This document shows positions 48,170 to 57,397 of a stretch of DNA of 64,000 nucleotides, piece by piece. Position 1 is the stretch's first letter. Each line of letters starts with the position of its first letter. This DNA comes from Phycisphaeraceae bacterium (GTDB taxonomy: Bacteria > Planctomycetota > Phycisphaerae > Phycisphaerales > UBA1924). The notes below the pieces were generated by a model. That model was not told where the DNA came from. It ran no database searches and saw nothing but the letters and a program-made list of their open reading frames with translations. Location: assembly GCA_019636515.1 (NCBI GenBank), contig JAHBXI010000005.1:62001-126000 (forward strand), given 5' to 3'. The position numbers and the translations under genes were made by a program.

Positions 48170-50272
48170 ATGATCTCACGACTTCGCGGTGTCCGTTTCA
48201 TGTTCGCCTTGACCGCCCTGGCAGGGGCGTCGGCTTCGTTGCAGGCTCAGTACTACCGGGGAGGCGACGGGCGGTTGCTGGAGCGGGACCTGGGTATCTA
48301 TAACACCGGCGGTCTCACCGGCCGCGACCTCCAGTCCACGTTCCGCTTCGCCAGGAATGTCGGGTTCGGTCGTGCCGGTTCGGGGTATGCCTTCCAGGGC
48401 GACACCGGAATCAAGGACTACAGCGACTTTGTCGGCGGGCTTGGATCCGATGCGCTGAGCGATTTTCGCAACCGCAGCCAGGGCTCCGCCCTGGCTGGCC
48501 GTGGGGCCCGAGTCGCGGACACCTCCTCGTACATCCAGAGCCTCACCGCCGGCACCCGCCGGCCGACCGGGTACCAGGGGACGATGGAACTTCCGTCGAG
48601 TTCCTACAGCAAATCATTCGAGTTCGATACGTCGCCCGACTTCACGGGGATGGGCGGGATCGGCTCCCGCGGATCCGCCTCTCGGAACCAGAACCGCCTG
48701 CTCACCGATCCGCTGCGGACGGCTGAAACAAAGTCACAGCGAACGGCCGGACTCTCGGGTGGTCGCGGGCTCTCATCGCTCTCGGACGCCTACGGTTCAA
48801 CTCGTCTGTCAGCCCCGCAAAGCCCGATGGCGGACCTGGGGGGCGATCCATCGGCGAGAACCAGGTCGTCACGAACCGACACACTCTCGGGCATGACCGG
48901 CCGAGGACTCGAAGACCGTGGAGCCGGCGCGATCCCCCCCATTCCCGGGTCCGAGGGCCTGGGTCCTCGCACGCTTGACGAGACCAAGCGCGCCTTTGAT
49001 GCATCCCGGCGTGCCATGAGGGATTCCGATAAGACCCGGGCGACCGCCGCGGCCGAACGCGTGGAGACCCGCATCGACACCCGCGTCTCGGATCCGACCG
49101 GAGATCCGGATCGCTTCCAGGCCGCCTCCCCGACCGATCGCTCCTCGTACGAGAAATTGATCCAGAGGCTTGACCGCTTCGCCCCGATCCGCGAGCCTCA
49201 AGACGGGGATGCCTCAACCCGCGAGCCAACCGCGTACGGCGACGGCCGACCCGGCTCGGCGACACTCACGCCGCGGGTTACCCAGCCGGCGGACCGTGGA
49301 ATCTCGGGACATCTCGACGAGATCCGTTCTCGACTCCAGCGTGGCCAATCCCTCGATCCTTCTCCCACCACCGATGCGATCCCGTCAAGCATCAAGCCCG
49401 TGTCGGGCCTGATCGGCGGCACCGATTGGCTGACGAGAAAATCCCCCACCCTGACCCAGTCCGGCGCGGTGCTCTCGGCATCGGAACGCGCGGCCCGTGA
49501 TTCGGCTCGGACGCGACTCGACCGGACGATCCGGGTCCCCGGCGAAGCGGGGGAGGCTCAGGATCCCACCGCTCCCCGGCCTCTTCCCGAACTGGACCCC
49601 GATACGCTCCGGGCCATTCGCGAGGTCGGCGGGGTGGTTGATTCGTACCTCCCGGTAAACCCACGCGCCCGGGATCCCTATGTCGAGCACATCCGCTCGG
49701 CCCAGGAGGCGATGGCCAAGGGGCAGTACTTCACAGCCGATGATCGATTCGCCAGCGCCGTGGCGAGCAAGCCCAACGAACTGGCCGGTCACTTCGGGCG
49801 GATCCACGCGCAGATCGGCGGGGCGATCTTCCGTTCGGGGGCCAACAACCTCCGCCGGATCATCCGAGCCAGACCCGAACTCTCCGCGATCCGTTTCGAC
49901 CCCGAGTTGCTTCCCGCCCCTGACCGCCTTGAAGAAGTCCTTCGCCGATTTGAAACGGCGATGACCGGGACCGACCAGTCCGCGCGGGACGCCGCGCTGC
50001 TCGCCTCGTACGTCTGGTACCAGTCCGAGGACACCGCGGCATGGGCCAGGGGCCTGGACAGGCTCGAAACGCTCTCCAATTCGACGGAGTACCCCGACAC
50101 CGACCCTCGCGACGGCGTGCTGGCCAGGTTCCTGCGGGAGGTGTGGTCGCATCCACCCGCGCCCGAGGGCGACGGGCAAGAAGCGACTCGGAATGCCGAG
50201 CAACCCGATTCCGAGCCGGGGGAGCCGCGTGGCGAAGAGCCCGGCGTCGAACCGGAGAACCCTGGGAAATGA
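48170..50272 (+). CDS. large secreted protein, low-complexity middle, TPR-like C-terminus
   Basis: 700 residues. A signal peptide (FMFALTALAGASASLQAQ) is followed by a conserved-looking Tyr/Gly-rich head (YYRGGDGRLLERDLGIYNTGGLTGRDLQ). A long Ser/Arg/Asp/Thr-rich region covers about 160-480. Near the C-terminus is a helical TPR-like section (HIRSAQEAMAKGQYFTADDRFASAVASKPNEL). The final tail is acidic/Pro-rich. The function is unknown. ATG 48170 has AGGAAG 7 nt upstream. Its TGA overlaps the start of the SpoIIE phosphatase gene as ATGA, so the two are translated together. It lies downstream of the sigma/anti-sigma pair and could be its target or sensor; that is inference. Confidence 0.75.
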   Translation: MISRLRGVRFMFALTALAGASASLQAQYYRGGDGRLLERDLGIYNTGGLTGRDLQSTFRFARNVGFGRAGSGYAFQGDTGIKDYSDFVGGLGSDALSDFRNRSQGSALAGRGARVADTSSYIQSLTAGTRRPTGYQGTMELPSSSYSKSFEFDTSPDFTGMGGIGSRGSASRNQNRLLTDPLRTAETKSQRTAGLSGGRGLSSLSDAYGSTRLSAPQSPMADLGGDPSARTRSSRTDTLSGMTGRGLEDRGAGAIPPIPGSEGLGPRTLDETKRAFDASRRAMRDSDKTRATAAAERVETRIDTRVSDPTGDPDRFQAASPTDRSSYEKLIQRLDRFAPIREPQDGDASTREPTAYGDGRPGSATLTPRVTQPADRGISGHLDEIRSRLQRGQSLDPSPTTDAIPSSIKPVSGLIGGTDWLTRKSPTLTQSGAVLSASERAARDSARTRLDRTIRVPGEAGEAQDPTAPRPLPELDPDTLRAIREVGGVVDSYLPVNPRARDPYVEHIRSAQEAMAKGQYFTADDRFASAVASKPNELAGHFGRIHAQIGGAIFRSGANNLRRIIRARPELSAIRFDPELLPAPDRLEEVLRRFETAMTGTDQSARDAALLASYVWYQSEDTAAWARGLDRLETLSNSTEYPDTDPRDGVLARFLREVWSHPPAPEGDGQEATRNAEQPDSEPGEPRGEEPGVEPENPGK

Positions 50273-52098
50273 CCAACCCGCCGAGCGGTCAGGGGGCATC
50301 GGCGGCGCCGATCAACACTCCCGGTACGACCCGCGCCGATGGACCGGATCCGGTTCCGTCTGGTTCGCCACCACCCACGGTCGAGAACATGCACCCCGGA
50401 TCACCCGCGCCTGGGACGCGGCCGATCGGCCAACACGGCCCCACGTCCATCACCGACTTCCTGACCGATGGCTCCCTGGCGGGTCTGTGCTCTGAATTGA
50501 CACGCATGTCGGGGGTGCGCGTCGAACTCCACGACCGTGACGGGCGTTCCATCGTGTCGGGGGATGGCCGCCGCGCGTGGGAAGTTCTCGATGATCTTTC
50601 GCCGGCCGCGGCGCGCGACACTCGTTTTCCGCTCCGCGTCTCGGGGGAGACGATCGGGTGGCTCTCGGTCGCGCCCGGAGAGCCGACGCTTTCCGACGAC
50701 GCCCGGTTGCGGCTCGAGCACGTGGTCACGCTGATCGCGTCGGCCTCGGCGGAACTGTGCGAGTACGGGCTCGAACTCCGCCACCGCTTGCGCGAGTTGA
50801 CGGTGCTGTACCGCCTCAATTCGCTGGTCGCCAGGACGCAGGACGTGACGACGATCCTGGAATCCGCGCTGGACTCGGCGCTGGACGTAATGGAACTCGA
50901 CGCCGGGGCGATCATGCTCCTGCCCGAGGACGCCGACGGCGTCCTGAGCGAGCACGAGAAGGACCTTGTGACGGCCGCCTCTCGGCACCTGAGCCCAGAA
51001 TGGCTTGAATCACCCCTGCCGCTGAGCAAGGACCGCCTGTTTGACCGCCTGGCGCTTCGCGGGGAGACCGTGGTCAGTTCGGACGTGAGGGTCGATTCCC
51101 GCGTGCTGATCCCCGACCGGGCTCGACAGGAGGGGTTGGCCGGGTTCATCAACGCGGGGCTTGTCTTCCAGGGCAGGCCCATCGGCGTGATGCGGATGTA
51201 CAAGCGGCGGCCTCGCGACTTTAGCGACTGGGACCGCCGACTGATCAAGTCAATCGCGCAGCAGGCGGCGGTGGCGGTCCAGCAGGCACGGCTGCAGCAG
51301 GCCCGCAAGCAGGAGCGCCGCATCCAGCGCCAGGTGCAACTCGCCGCCGACGTGCAGCGCCGCATGCTGCCCAGGGAGGTGCCATCGGTGCCGGGGATTG
51401 ACCTGGCGGCGGCGTACGAGCCGAGTTTCGAACTCGGAGGGGACTTCTACGACTTTGTCGCCCTGGGGGGACACCTGGGCGTGGTGGTCGGTGACGTCGT
51501 GGGAAAGGGGATCGCCGCCGCGCTGCTCATGTCCGCCGTCCGCGCCATGCTCCGGGCCCACGCCGAGGACCTGTACGACCTCGACGAGGTCGTGGCCCGG
51601 GTGAACAAGGCCGTCTGCCGGGACACCCTCGACCATGAGTTTGCCACCCTGTGGTACGGCGTCATCGATCCGGCCACCCGCCGCCTGACGTACTGCTCGG
51701 CGGGGCACGATCCGCCGATGGTCATCCACCCCGCGCCGGGACGAGCACCGACGCCGCGCGACGTCGAAGAACTCGCGATCGGCGGCATGGTCGTCGGCGT
51801 CGACCCGACGCAACGGTATCAGCGGGGGGTCTTTCAACTGGCCGCCGGGGATGTACTCGTCGCCTACACCGACGGCGTCACCGACGCCATGGCCTTCTCG
51901 GGCGAGAAATTCGGCAAGGCCCGCGTGCGGTCCACGCTCCTGCGGCTGTTGTCGGAAAGACCGTCCATAACCGCCGCGGAGATCGTCGAGCAAGTGGTCT
52001 GGGAGATCCGCCGGTTCGTGGGCCTGTCGCGCCGCGCCGACGACCAGACCCTCGTGGTCGCCAGGATCCTGGAACGACCGCCGGCGATGACCGCGTGA
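50269..52098 (+). CDS. GAF-SpoIIE (PP2C) serine phosphatase with PocR-like N-terminus
   Basis: 609 residues. After a Pro/Gly-rich leader (1-60) comes a short sensory region resembling the PocR ligand-binding fold (SITDFLTDGSLAGLCSELTR, VRVELHDRDG). A helical linker and a GAF domain (about 185-345) follow, then a PP2C SpoIIE domain (about 370-600). The metal Asp residues are in ELGGDFYDF, GDVVGKGIAAALL, YTDGVTDA and RADDQTLVVA. Such RsbU-type phosphatases dephosphorylate anti-anti-sigma proteins to switch sigma factors. The start overlaps the previous stop (ATGA), so the long 5' extension of the frame is rejected. It sits close to a sigma/anti-sigma pair, but that anti-sigma is not of the kinase type, so the two may not belong together. 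Confidence 0.9.
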   Translation: MTNPPSGQGASAAPINTPGTTRADGPDPVPSGSPPPTVENMHPGSPAPGTRPIGQHGPTSITDFLTDGSLAGLCSELTRMSGVRVELHDRDGRSIVSGDGRRAWEVLDDLSPAAARDTRFPLRVSGETIGWLSVAPGEPTLSDDARLRLEHVVTLIASASAELCEYGLELRHRLRELTVLYRLNSLVARTQDVTTILESALDSALDVMELDAGAIMLLPEDADGVLSEHEKDLVTAASRHLSPEWLESPLPLSKDRLFDRLALRGETVVSSDVRVDSRVLIPDRARQEGLAGFINAGLVFQGRPIGVMRMYKRRPRDFSDWDRRLIKSIAQQAAVAVQQARLQQARKQERRIQRQVQLAADVQRRMLPREVPSVPGIDLAAAYEPSFELGGDFYDFVALGGHLGVVVGDVVGKGIAAALLMSAVRAMLRAHAEDLYDLDEVVARVNKAVCRDTLDHEFATLWYGVIDPATRRLTYCSAGHDPPMVIHPAPGRAPTPRDVEELAIGGMVVGVDPTQRYQRGVFQLAAGDVLVAYTDGVTDAMAFSGEKFGKARVRSTLLRLLSERPSITAAEIVEQVVWEIRRFVGLSRRADDQTLVVARILERPPAMTA

Positions 52099-52117
52099 CC
52101 GCGGCCAGGCGCGCGTT

Positions 52118-52630
52118 TCACGCCGCCTCAAGCAGGCGGTTGATCACGGCGTTGACAAACGAGAACCGAGAACCGCGGAAAGCCTGGGACACCCCCGCCA
52201 GCGCTTCGGACCGCGATCGGTCGAGTTCACCCGCGATGCCGGCGATCCGGCCGGGGGCTTCGTCCTGCCAGCGTTCCAGGAGCACCTGGATCTTCTCCAG
52301 TTCGGAGTTTTCCAGCCACAGCCCTTCGCACGACGGGCAACGGTCCACCACCACGCCCGTGTCGCCCGCGTAGTTGATCGGGTTCATCGGCTTGGCGCAC
52401 CTCGGGCATATGAACCGCGTCGTCGCGTCCGTGTCGGCGATCCCGAAGACCGGGCCGAGGCCCGCGACCCCGGCCCGATCGGACGGCCCGAACCGCTGCT
52501 CGCGCACTCGGACAATGTGCCCGATCTCCTCCCCCGACACGAATTCGCCGCCGCACCCGTCGCAGGTTTCGATCTCGACACCTTCGTATTCGATGGTTCG
52601 GAGCGTGTGCGTGCAGCAGGGGCAGTTCAT
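52118..52630 (-). CDS. TFIIB-type zinc-ribbon domain protein
   Basis: 170 residues. Two zinc ribbons: CPCC...CDGCGGEF and CPRC...CPSCEGLWL, each with a G-x-[WEF] motif after the second pair as in the zf-TFIIB family (DUF of unknown role). The C-terminal 60 residues are helical and likely soluble. GGAGGT sits 6 nt before ATG 52630. It is divergent from the HMG-CoA lyase-like gene. Function unknown. Confidence 0.85.
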   Translation of the reverse strand: MNCPCCTHTLRTIEYEGVEIETCDGCGGEFVSGEEIGHIVRVREQRFGPSDRAGVAGLGPVFGIADTDATTRFICPRCAKPMNPINYAGDTGVVVDRCPSCEGLWLENSELEKIQVLLERWQDEAPGRIAGIAGELDRSRSEALAGVSQAFRGSRFSFVNAVINRLLEAA

Positions 52631-52710
52631 TGGAGACCTCCGGAGGGGTGCGGGCGGGTGAACCGGGTATCGGCATGACCACGCGTTCGCCCAAGCCCGA
52701 CCCGGCTAGC

Positions 52711-53661
52711 ATGTCCCGGCTCATGCCCGAACAAATCCGCATCACCGATGTATCCCCCCGCGACGGACTGCAGAACGAAGACCGGCGGGTCCCGACGTCC
52801 GAGAAGGTTGCGCTGGTGCGAGCCCTGTGCGCCGCCGGGGTCGATGAGGTCGAAGTCTCGAGTTTCGTCTCGGCAGCGTGGATCCCGCAACTCGGGGACG
52901 CGGCCGAGGTCTTTTCCCAACTGGCCGGCCACGCCGCGCCAGGCCGGGATCGGCCCGTTTTTTCCGCGCTGGTCCCCAACCGCCGGGGAATGGACGCGGC
53001 GATCGAGGTGAACCGACGCGCGGGGATCCGCGTCGTGGACAAAGTCTCGGTCTTCACGGCCGCCTCCGAGACTTTCGCCCGCCGCAACACCAACGCGACG
53101 ATCGCCGAAACGATCGAACGGTTCATCCCCGTATCCGAGGCGGCGGCCCGGGAAGGGATGCCGCTCAGGGCGTACATCTCGTGCGTCGTCGCATGCCCGT
53201 TCGAAGGCGCGATCGATCCCGGACAAGTGGCAAAGGTTATCGGCCTGCTCGCGGCGGTGAAAAACGCCGGCCGACTGGACGAGATCGACCTGGGAGACAC
53301 GGTCGGCGCGGCCACGCCCGATACGATCGTCCCGGTGATCCGGGCCGCCCGCCGGGCGATCGACCAGTTCATGCCGGGCGTGGAGATCACGCTGCACCTG
53401 CACGACACCAACGGGCAGGCCGGGGCGAGCGTCGCGGCCGCGCTGCGGGAGGGGATCCGGTCGTTCGACGGATCGGCGGGCGGGCTGGGTGGATGCCCGT
53501 ACGCCTCCACGCCGGGCCACCGAGCCCCGGGAAACATCGCCACGCGAGCGATCGTGGACATTGCACGAGTTGCCGGATTTGAGACGCCGGTGGATGACCG
53601 GTTGCTCGACGAGGCCTCGAGGTTCGCTCGGGCGCTGGTCGGGTTCCACGCGGCGGAGTAA
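52711..53661 (+). CDS. HMG-CoA lyase-like enzyme with unusual active-site loop
   Basis: 316 residues. TIM-barrel lyase motifs: VSPRDGLQNE (Arg and metal Asp), VEVSSFVS, LHLHDTNGQA (metal His residues), and GGLGGCPYA with the catalytic Cys. The family cleaves HMG-CoA to acetyl-CoA and acetoacetate in leucine breakdown. The loop after the Cys is expanded: CPYASTPGHRAPGNIATRA, about four residues longer than the usual CPYAPGASGN, and the glutamate that follows N-x-A-T is an Arg. The activity could be altered or act on a related 3-hydroxyacyl-CoA. ATG 52711 is the likely start; ATG 52723 is an alternative. Confidence 0.85.
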   Translation: MSRLMPEQIRITDVSPRDGLQNEDRRVPTSEKVALVRALCAAGVDEVEVSSFVSAAWIPQLGDAAEVFSQLAGHAAPGRDRPVFSALVPNRRGMDAAIEVNRRAGIRVVDKVSVFTAASETFARRNTNATIAETIERFIPVSEAAAREGMPLRAYISCVVACPFEGAIDPGQVAKVIGLLAAVKNAGRLDEIDLGDTVGAATPDTIVPVIRAARRAIDQFMPGVEITLHLHDTNGQAGASVAAALREGIRSFDGSAGGLGGCPYASTPGHRAPGNIATRAIVDIARVAGFETPVDDRLLDEASRFARALVGFHAAE

Positions 53662-53927
53662 AGCCCGAGCGGCCAATGGTTCAGGCAACGCGTGGATCTC
53701 CGTCACTCTCTCGGGAACCGCATCTCATGCCCGGGCAATTAACAGCCACGCGGCATGACGCCATCGGGCCGCTCGGCGATGAGCGGCCTTTTTCTCAGCC
53801 ATGGTCCGGGCGGCGATCCGAGGCCGGGGCGTCGGAAGCGTCCAACGAGTCACCTACGATGGACCCAACGTGTTCGCCCACGCCACGGTCACGCCCGATA
53901 CCGGCGCCTGCTCGGAGAATGGCCCGC

Positions 53928-55487
53928 ATGTCCAGCCCGCATGTCGAAGTGAAACCCACCGCCTCAGCCCCCGGGGGAGTGCCCGCGGCACCGGGTCGGA
54001 TCCTGATCCTCGGGGCCGGGCCGACGGGCCTGGGGGCGGCCTACCGCCTTCGAGAACTCGGGCACGACGATTTCTTCATGTACGACCGCAACCCCTACCT
54101 GGGGGGACTGGCACACTCGTTCGTGGATGAAGCGGGGTTTACCTGGGACATCGGCGGGCACGTGATGTTCAGCCACTACACGTACTACAACGAGGTCTTC
54201 GACCGCCTGATGGGGGACGAGTACACGCTCAACGACCGGGAGAGTTGGGTGCGGATCATGGGGCGGTGGGTGCCGTACCCCTTTCAGAACAACATCCGTC
54301 ACCTGCCCCCGGAGGTGACGTTCGAATGCCTCTCGGGGCTGATCAAGGCGCAGAACGGCAAGGGGAAGATCCCGGGCCCCGCGGCGGCGAAGAACTTCGG
54401 TGAGTTCATCGACGCGGTCTTCGGGGAGGGGATCGCCAGGCACTTCATGCGCCCGTACAACTTCAAGGTCTGGGCTTATCCCCCGGAGATGATGAACAAG
54501 CAGTGGATCGGGGAGCGGGTGGCGGTCCTCGACGTGGACCGGGCGCTGCGTAACGTCGTGCTTGGCACGGACGACTTTGGCTGGGGTCCCAACAACCGAT
54601 TCAAGTTCCCGCTGCGGGGCGGGACGGGAGAGTTCTACAGGCGCTTCGACCGGGTGATCGGGGGGACGTACCGGCTGAACACGCGCTGCGAGTCGATCGA
54701 TGTGGACCGCCGGGTGGTCACGTTCGCCGACGGCACGACCGACCGGTACGACACGCTGATCTCGACGATCCCGCTCGACATCCTCTGCCGCGACGTGCTG
54801 GTCTCCGAGCAAGGCTCGATCCCGGATCGCATCCGGGAGACGGCGTGCCGCCTGCGGCACTCGTCGGGGTACATGGTCGGGATCGGGATCCGCCGCCCGT
54901 GTCCTTCCACCAAATCGTGGATGTACTTCCCCGACCCGGACTGCCCTTTCTACCGCGTGACGTACCTGAGCAACTACTCCCCGCACATGACTCCCGAGCC
55001 GTACGTGACCGACGAGTCGGGGAGGCGCCAAGGGCGGTACTACTCGCTCTTGTGCGAGATTTCCGCCAGCGAGTTCAAGCCGGTGGACGAATCGGCGGTT
55101 GTCGAGGACACGATCCGGGGCCTGATCAACGCGGGCCTGCTGACCGAGGAGGAGCGGGCCGACATCGTCAGCGTCTGGACCTACAAGGCCGCGTACTCCT
55201 ACCCCACCCCCACCGTCGACCGTGACGAGATCCTCTCGGAGGTCATCCCCTGGCTCGAGGCCCGCGGCCTCTATTCGCGCGGGCGATTTGGCATGTGGAA
55301 GTACGAGGTGGCCAACACCGACCACTCCCTGATGCAGGGCGTCGAACTCATCAACCGCCTCCTTCTTGGAGAAGCGGAAACCACCACCGGCGTCGTCTAC
55401 CGAGTCACCGAGGACGGCCGCAACGCCGCCGATCACGAGCGCAGCGCGGTCGCCGGCAGCGGCGAAAAACGCCTTTCTCGCCCGTAG
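53928..55487 (+). CDS. FAD-dependent oxidoreductase, UDP-galactopyranose mutase-like
   Basis: About 519 residues. The FAD-binding motif ILGAGPTGLGAAYRLRELG is followed by NPYLGGLAHSF, WDIGGHVMFSHYTYYNEVF, LRGGTGEFYRRFDRVIGG and a late AANTDHSLMQGVELI-type FAD contact. The order and the WDIGGH motif recall UDP-galactopyranose mutase and related amine-oxidase-fold enzymes of surface-sugar synthesis. A redox role on another substrate is possible. ATG 53928 has GGAG about 10 nt upstream; an ATG at 53919 is too close to the same ribosome binding site. The DUF1338 gene follows by about 200 nt. Confidence 0.8.
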   Translation: MSSPHVEVKPTASAPGGVPAAPGRILILGAGPTGLGAAYRLRELGHDDFFMYDRNPYLGGLAHSFVDEAGFTWDIGGHVMFSHYTYYNEVFDRLMGDEYTLNDRESWVRIMGRWVPYPFQNNIRHLPPEVTFECLSGLIKAQNGKGKIPGPAAAKNFGEFIDAVFGEGIARHFMRPYNFKVWAYPPEMMNKQWIGERVAVLDVDRALRNVVLGTDDFGWGPNNRFKFPLRGGTGEFYRRFDRVIGGTYRLNTRCESIDVDRRVVTFADGTTDRYDTLISTIPLDILCRDVLVSEQGSIPDRIRETACRLRHSSGYMVGIGIRRPCPSTKSWMYFPDPDCPFYRVTYLSNYSPHMTPEPYVTDESGRRQGRYYSLLCEISASEFKPVDESAVVEDTIRGLINAGLLTEEERADIVSVWTYKAAYSYPTPTVDRDEILSEVIPWLEARGLYSRGRFGMWKYEVANTDHSLMQGVELINRLLLGEAETTTGVVYRVTEDGRNAADHERSAVAGSGEKRLSRP

Positions 55488-55693
55488 CCGGATCGCCCCA
55501 GGACGTGCCCGGCCATGCCCGGGCACGGGCCGCGGCCGCGCCGCTGGCGCTTCAGGTCCATCACACGTGGGGTCGCCCATACGAAGAGGGGCACGCCGCG
55601 CCGCCGGACGTACGATACCCGACGGCGATCGCGGCGCCCGTGATACACGCCCAGGCCGGGGCGATCCACGGGGCAAGGGACAGGGAGTGGAGC

Positions 55694-57382
55694 ATGCCCG
55701 GCACGTTGGCGGACAAGGTCGAGATGCAGAACAGGCTGTTCTCCGAACTTTCGCGGATGTTCGCGGAGGAAGTCCCGCTCTACGACAAGTCGCTCGCGGT
55801 GAACTTCATCTGCAACCGCGCGGTGTGCGACCTGCTCGCCGTCTTGCACCCGGGGTTCTCGGTCAGCGATGAACTCCTCAGGCGGACCAGCAGCGAGCGC
55901 CACGGGGCCATCCGCATCGGCCGCCCGGACGAGTACCGCCTGATGGCGAGGTTCTTTGCCTGCTTCGGGATGGAGCCGCACAATTTCTACGACATGACCG
56001 TGATCGGGGCCAGGAGCCAGCCGGTGATCGCCACGGCGTTCCGCTCGGTGTACCGGCCGGGGCATCGGGTCTTCACCTCGCTGCTCATGACCGACTACTT
56101 CGATGGATCGACAAGAGCCAGGATCGAAGGCCTGCTGGCATCGCGGCGGGTTTTTTCCGACGAGGCCATCGCCCTGCTCGACCGCCACGACCGCGACGGC
56201 GGGCTGTCGCGTGAGGATGCCGACGCGCTCATCCGGGAGGCGACCGGGCGTGTTTTCAAGTGGACCGGCCGCGCCAGGGACCACCGCCTGTACCAGGAAC
56301 TCTGCGGGGCGGGCTTCAAGATCGCCGCGGATATCGCGTGCTTCGAGCGACACCACCTCAACCACCTCACGCCCAACACCCTTTGCATGGACCTCTACAC
56401 GGCGGCGATGAAATACGCCATGGGCGAGTCCGACCGCGCCGTGTTCGAGCGCCGGGCCGCTCGCGCTCTCAACCGGCTGCTCGCCATGAGCGGACCCGAC
56501 TGGCTGGCGCTGCACTTCAAGCCGCTCTCCCGCGCCCAGGTGGATGGCCTCGGTGAGGCGGCCATCGGGGAGGCGCCGGTGACGCCGGTGGTCAAGGGCG
56601 TGGCGGACCGGCTCTCCGAGCCGGCGTTCGGGCTGTCGCGATGGCCGCACGCCGGGTTCAAGGACTTTACCGAGGGTCCGGCCTCCGACACGCCGGTGCT
56701 GCTTCGCCAGGACGCGTACAAGGCGCTCACCGAGCCGGTCGTATTCCGAGAGGCCGACGGCGGGGAAGTCGCCTCCCAGCACACCGCCCGCTTCGGCGAG
56801 ATCGAGCAGCGCTTCTATGCGACCACGCCCGCCGGGCGGGCCCTCTACGACCGGTGCCAGGCCGCCTTCGAGGAATCCCGAGCCGCCGATCCCGGCCTGG
56901 CCACGCGCGACGAAGAGGCCTTCGAACGCCTCCAGGCCGTCGCCTTCGCCGCGTTCCCCAAGACCCTTGATGAATTGCTGGCGCGCGACCTGGTGTTCGC
57001 CGTCTACGAGCCGACCCCGGCGGGCCGGGCCGCCCGCGGAACCCTCGACACGACCGACATGCACGAACTGGTCCGCCTTGGTCACGTCCGCCGCGAGGGT
57101 CAGCGGTACGAGGATTTTCTTCCCGTCAGCGCGGCGGGCATCTTCGCGTCGAACCTGAACCAGTACGGAACGGCCTCGACCGCCGCGGTCCGCCCCGAGT
57201 ACTCACGCGAGCAACTCGAGAGGATCATGGGCAAACGCATCGTCGATGCGGACGCCGTCTACCGCGGCATGGACGCCCGGTCGCGGCTGGAAACCTTCGA
57301 AGCGCTCGACCTGCTCCATCGCCTTCCCCAGAACGATCGCCGCCGGCTCGAGCATGACGCCCAGGCCGGAAAGGTCGCCTGA
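55694..57382 (+). CDS. DUF1338 / HglS-like 2-oxoadipate dioxygenase/decarboxylase
   Basis: 562 residues. The catalytic residues known for this family can be placed: His70 and Arg74 in SSERHGAIRIG, the second metal His in ERHHLNHLTP (about 219-226), and the glutamate of RFGEIEQR (about 369-371). HglS converts 2-oxoadipate to D-2-hydroxyglutarate in lysine catabolism through 2-aminoadipate; related YdcJ proteins are less well understood. The protein is about 100 residues longer than Escherichia or Pseudomonas members. An Asp/Arg-rich segment at about 155-195 (LDRHDRDGGLSREDADAL) precedes the second His motif. ATG 55694 has GGGAG 8 nt upstream; the longer frame 5' is rejected. Confidence 0.88.
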   Translation: MPGTLADKVEMQNRLFSELSRMFAEEVPLYDKSLAVNFICNRAVCDLLAVLHPGFSVSDELLRRTSSERHGAIRIGRPDEYRLMARFFACFGMEPHNFYDMTVIGARSQPVIATAFRSVYRPGHRVFTSLLMTDYFDGSTRARIEGLLASRRVFSDEAIALLDRHDRDGGLSREDADALIREATGRVFKWTGRARDHRLYQELCGAGFKIAADIACFERHHLNHLTPNTLCMDLYTAAMKYAMGESDRAVFERRAARALNRLLAMSGPDWLALHFKPLSRAQVDGLGEAAIGEAPVTPVVKGVADRLSEPAFGLSRWPHAGFKDFTEGPASDTPVLLRQDAYKALTEPVVFREADGGEVASQHTARFGEIEQRFYATTPAGRALYDRCQAAFEESRAADPGLATRDEEAFERLQAVAFAAFPKTLDELLARDLVFAVYEPTPAGRAARGTLDTTDMHELVRLGHVRREGQRYEDFLPVSAAGIFASNLNQYGTASTAAVRPEYSREQLERIMGKRIVDADAVYRGMDARSRLETFEALDLLHRLPQNDRRRLEHDAQAGKVA

Positions 57383-57397
57383 AAGAACCGGGTTTAC

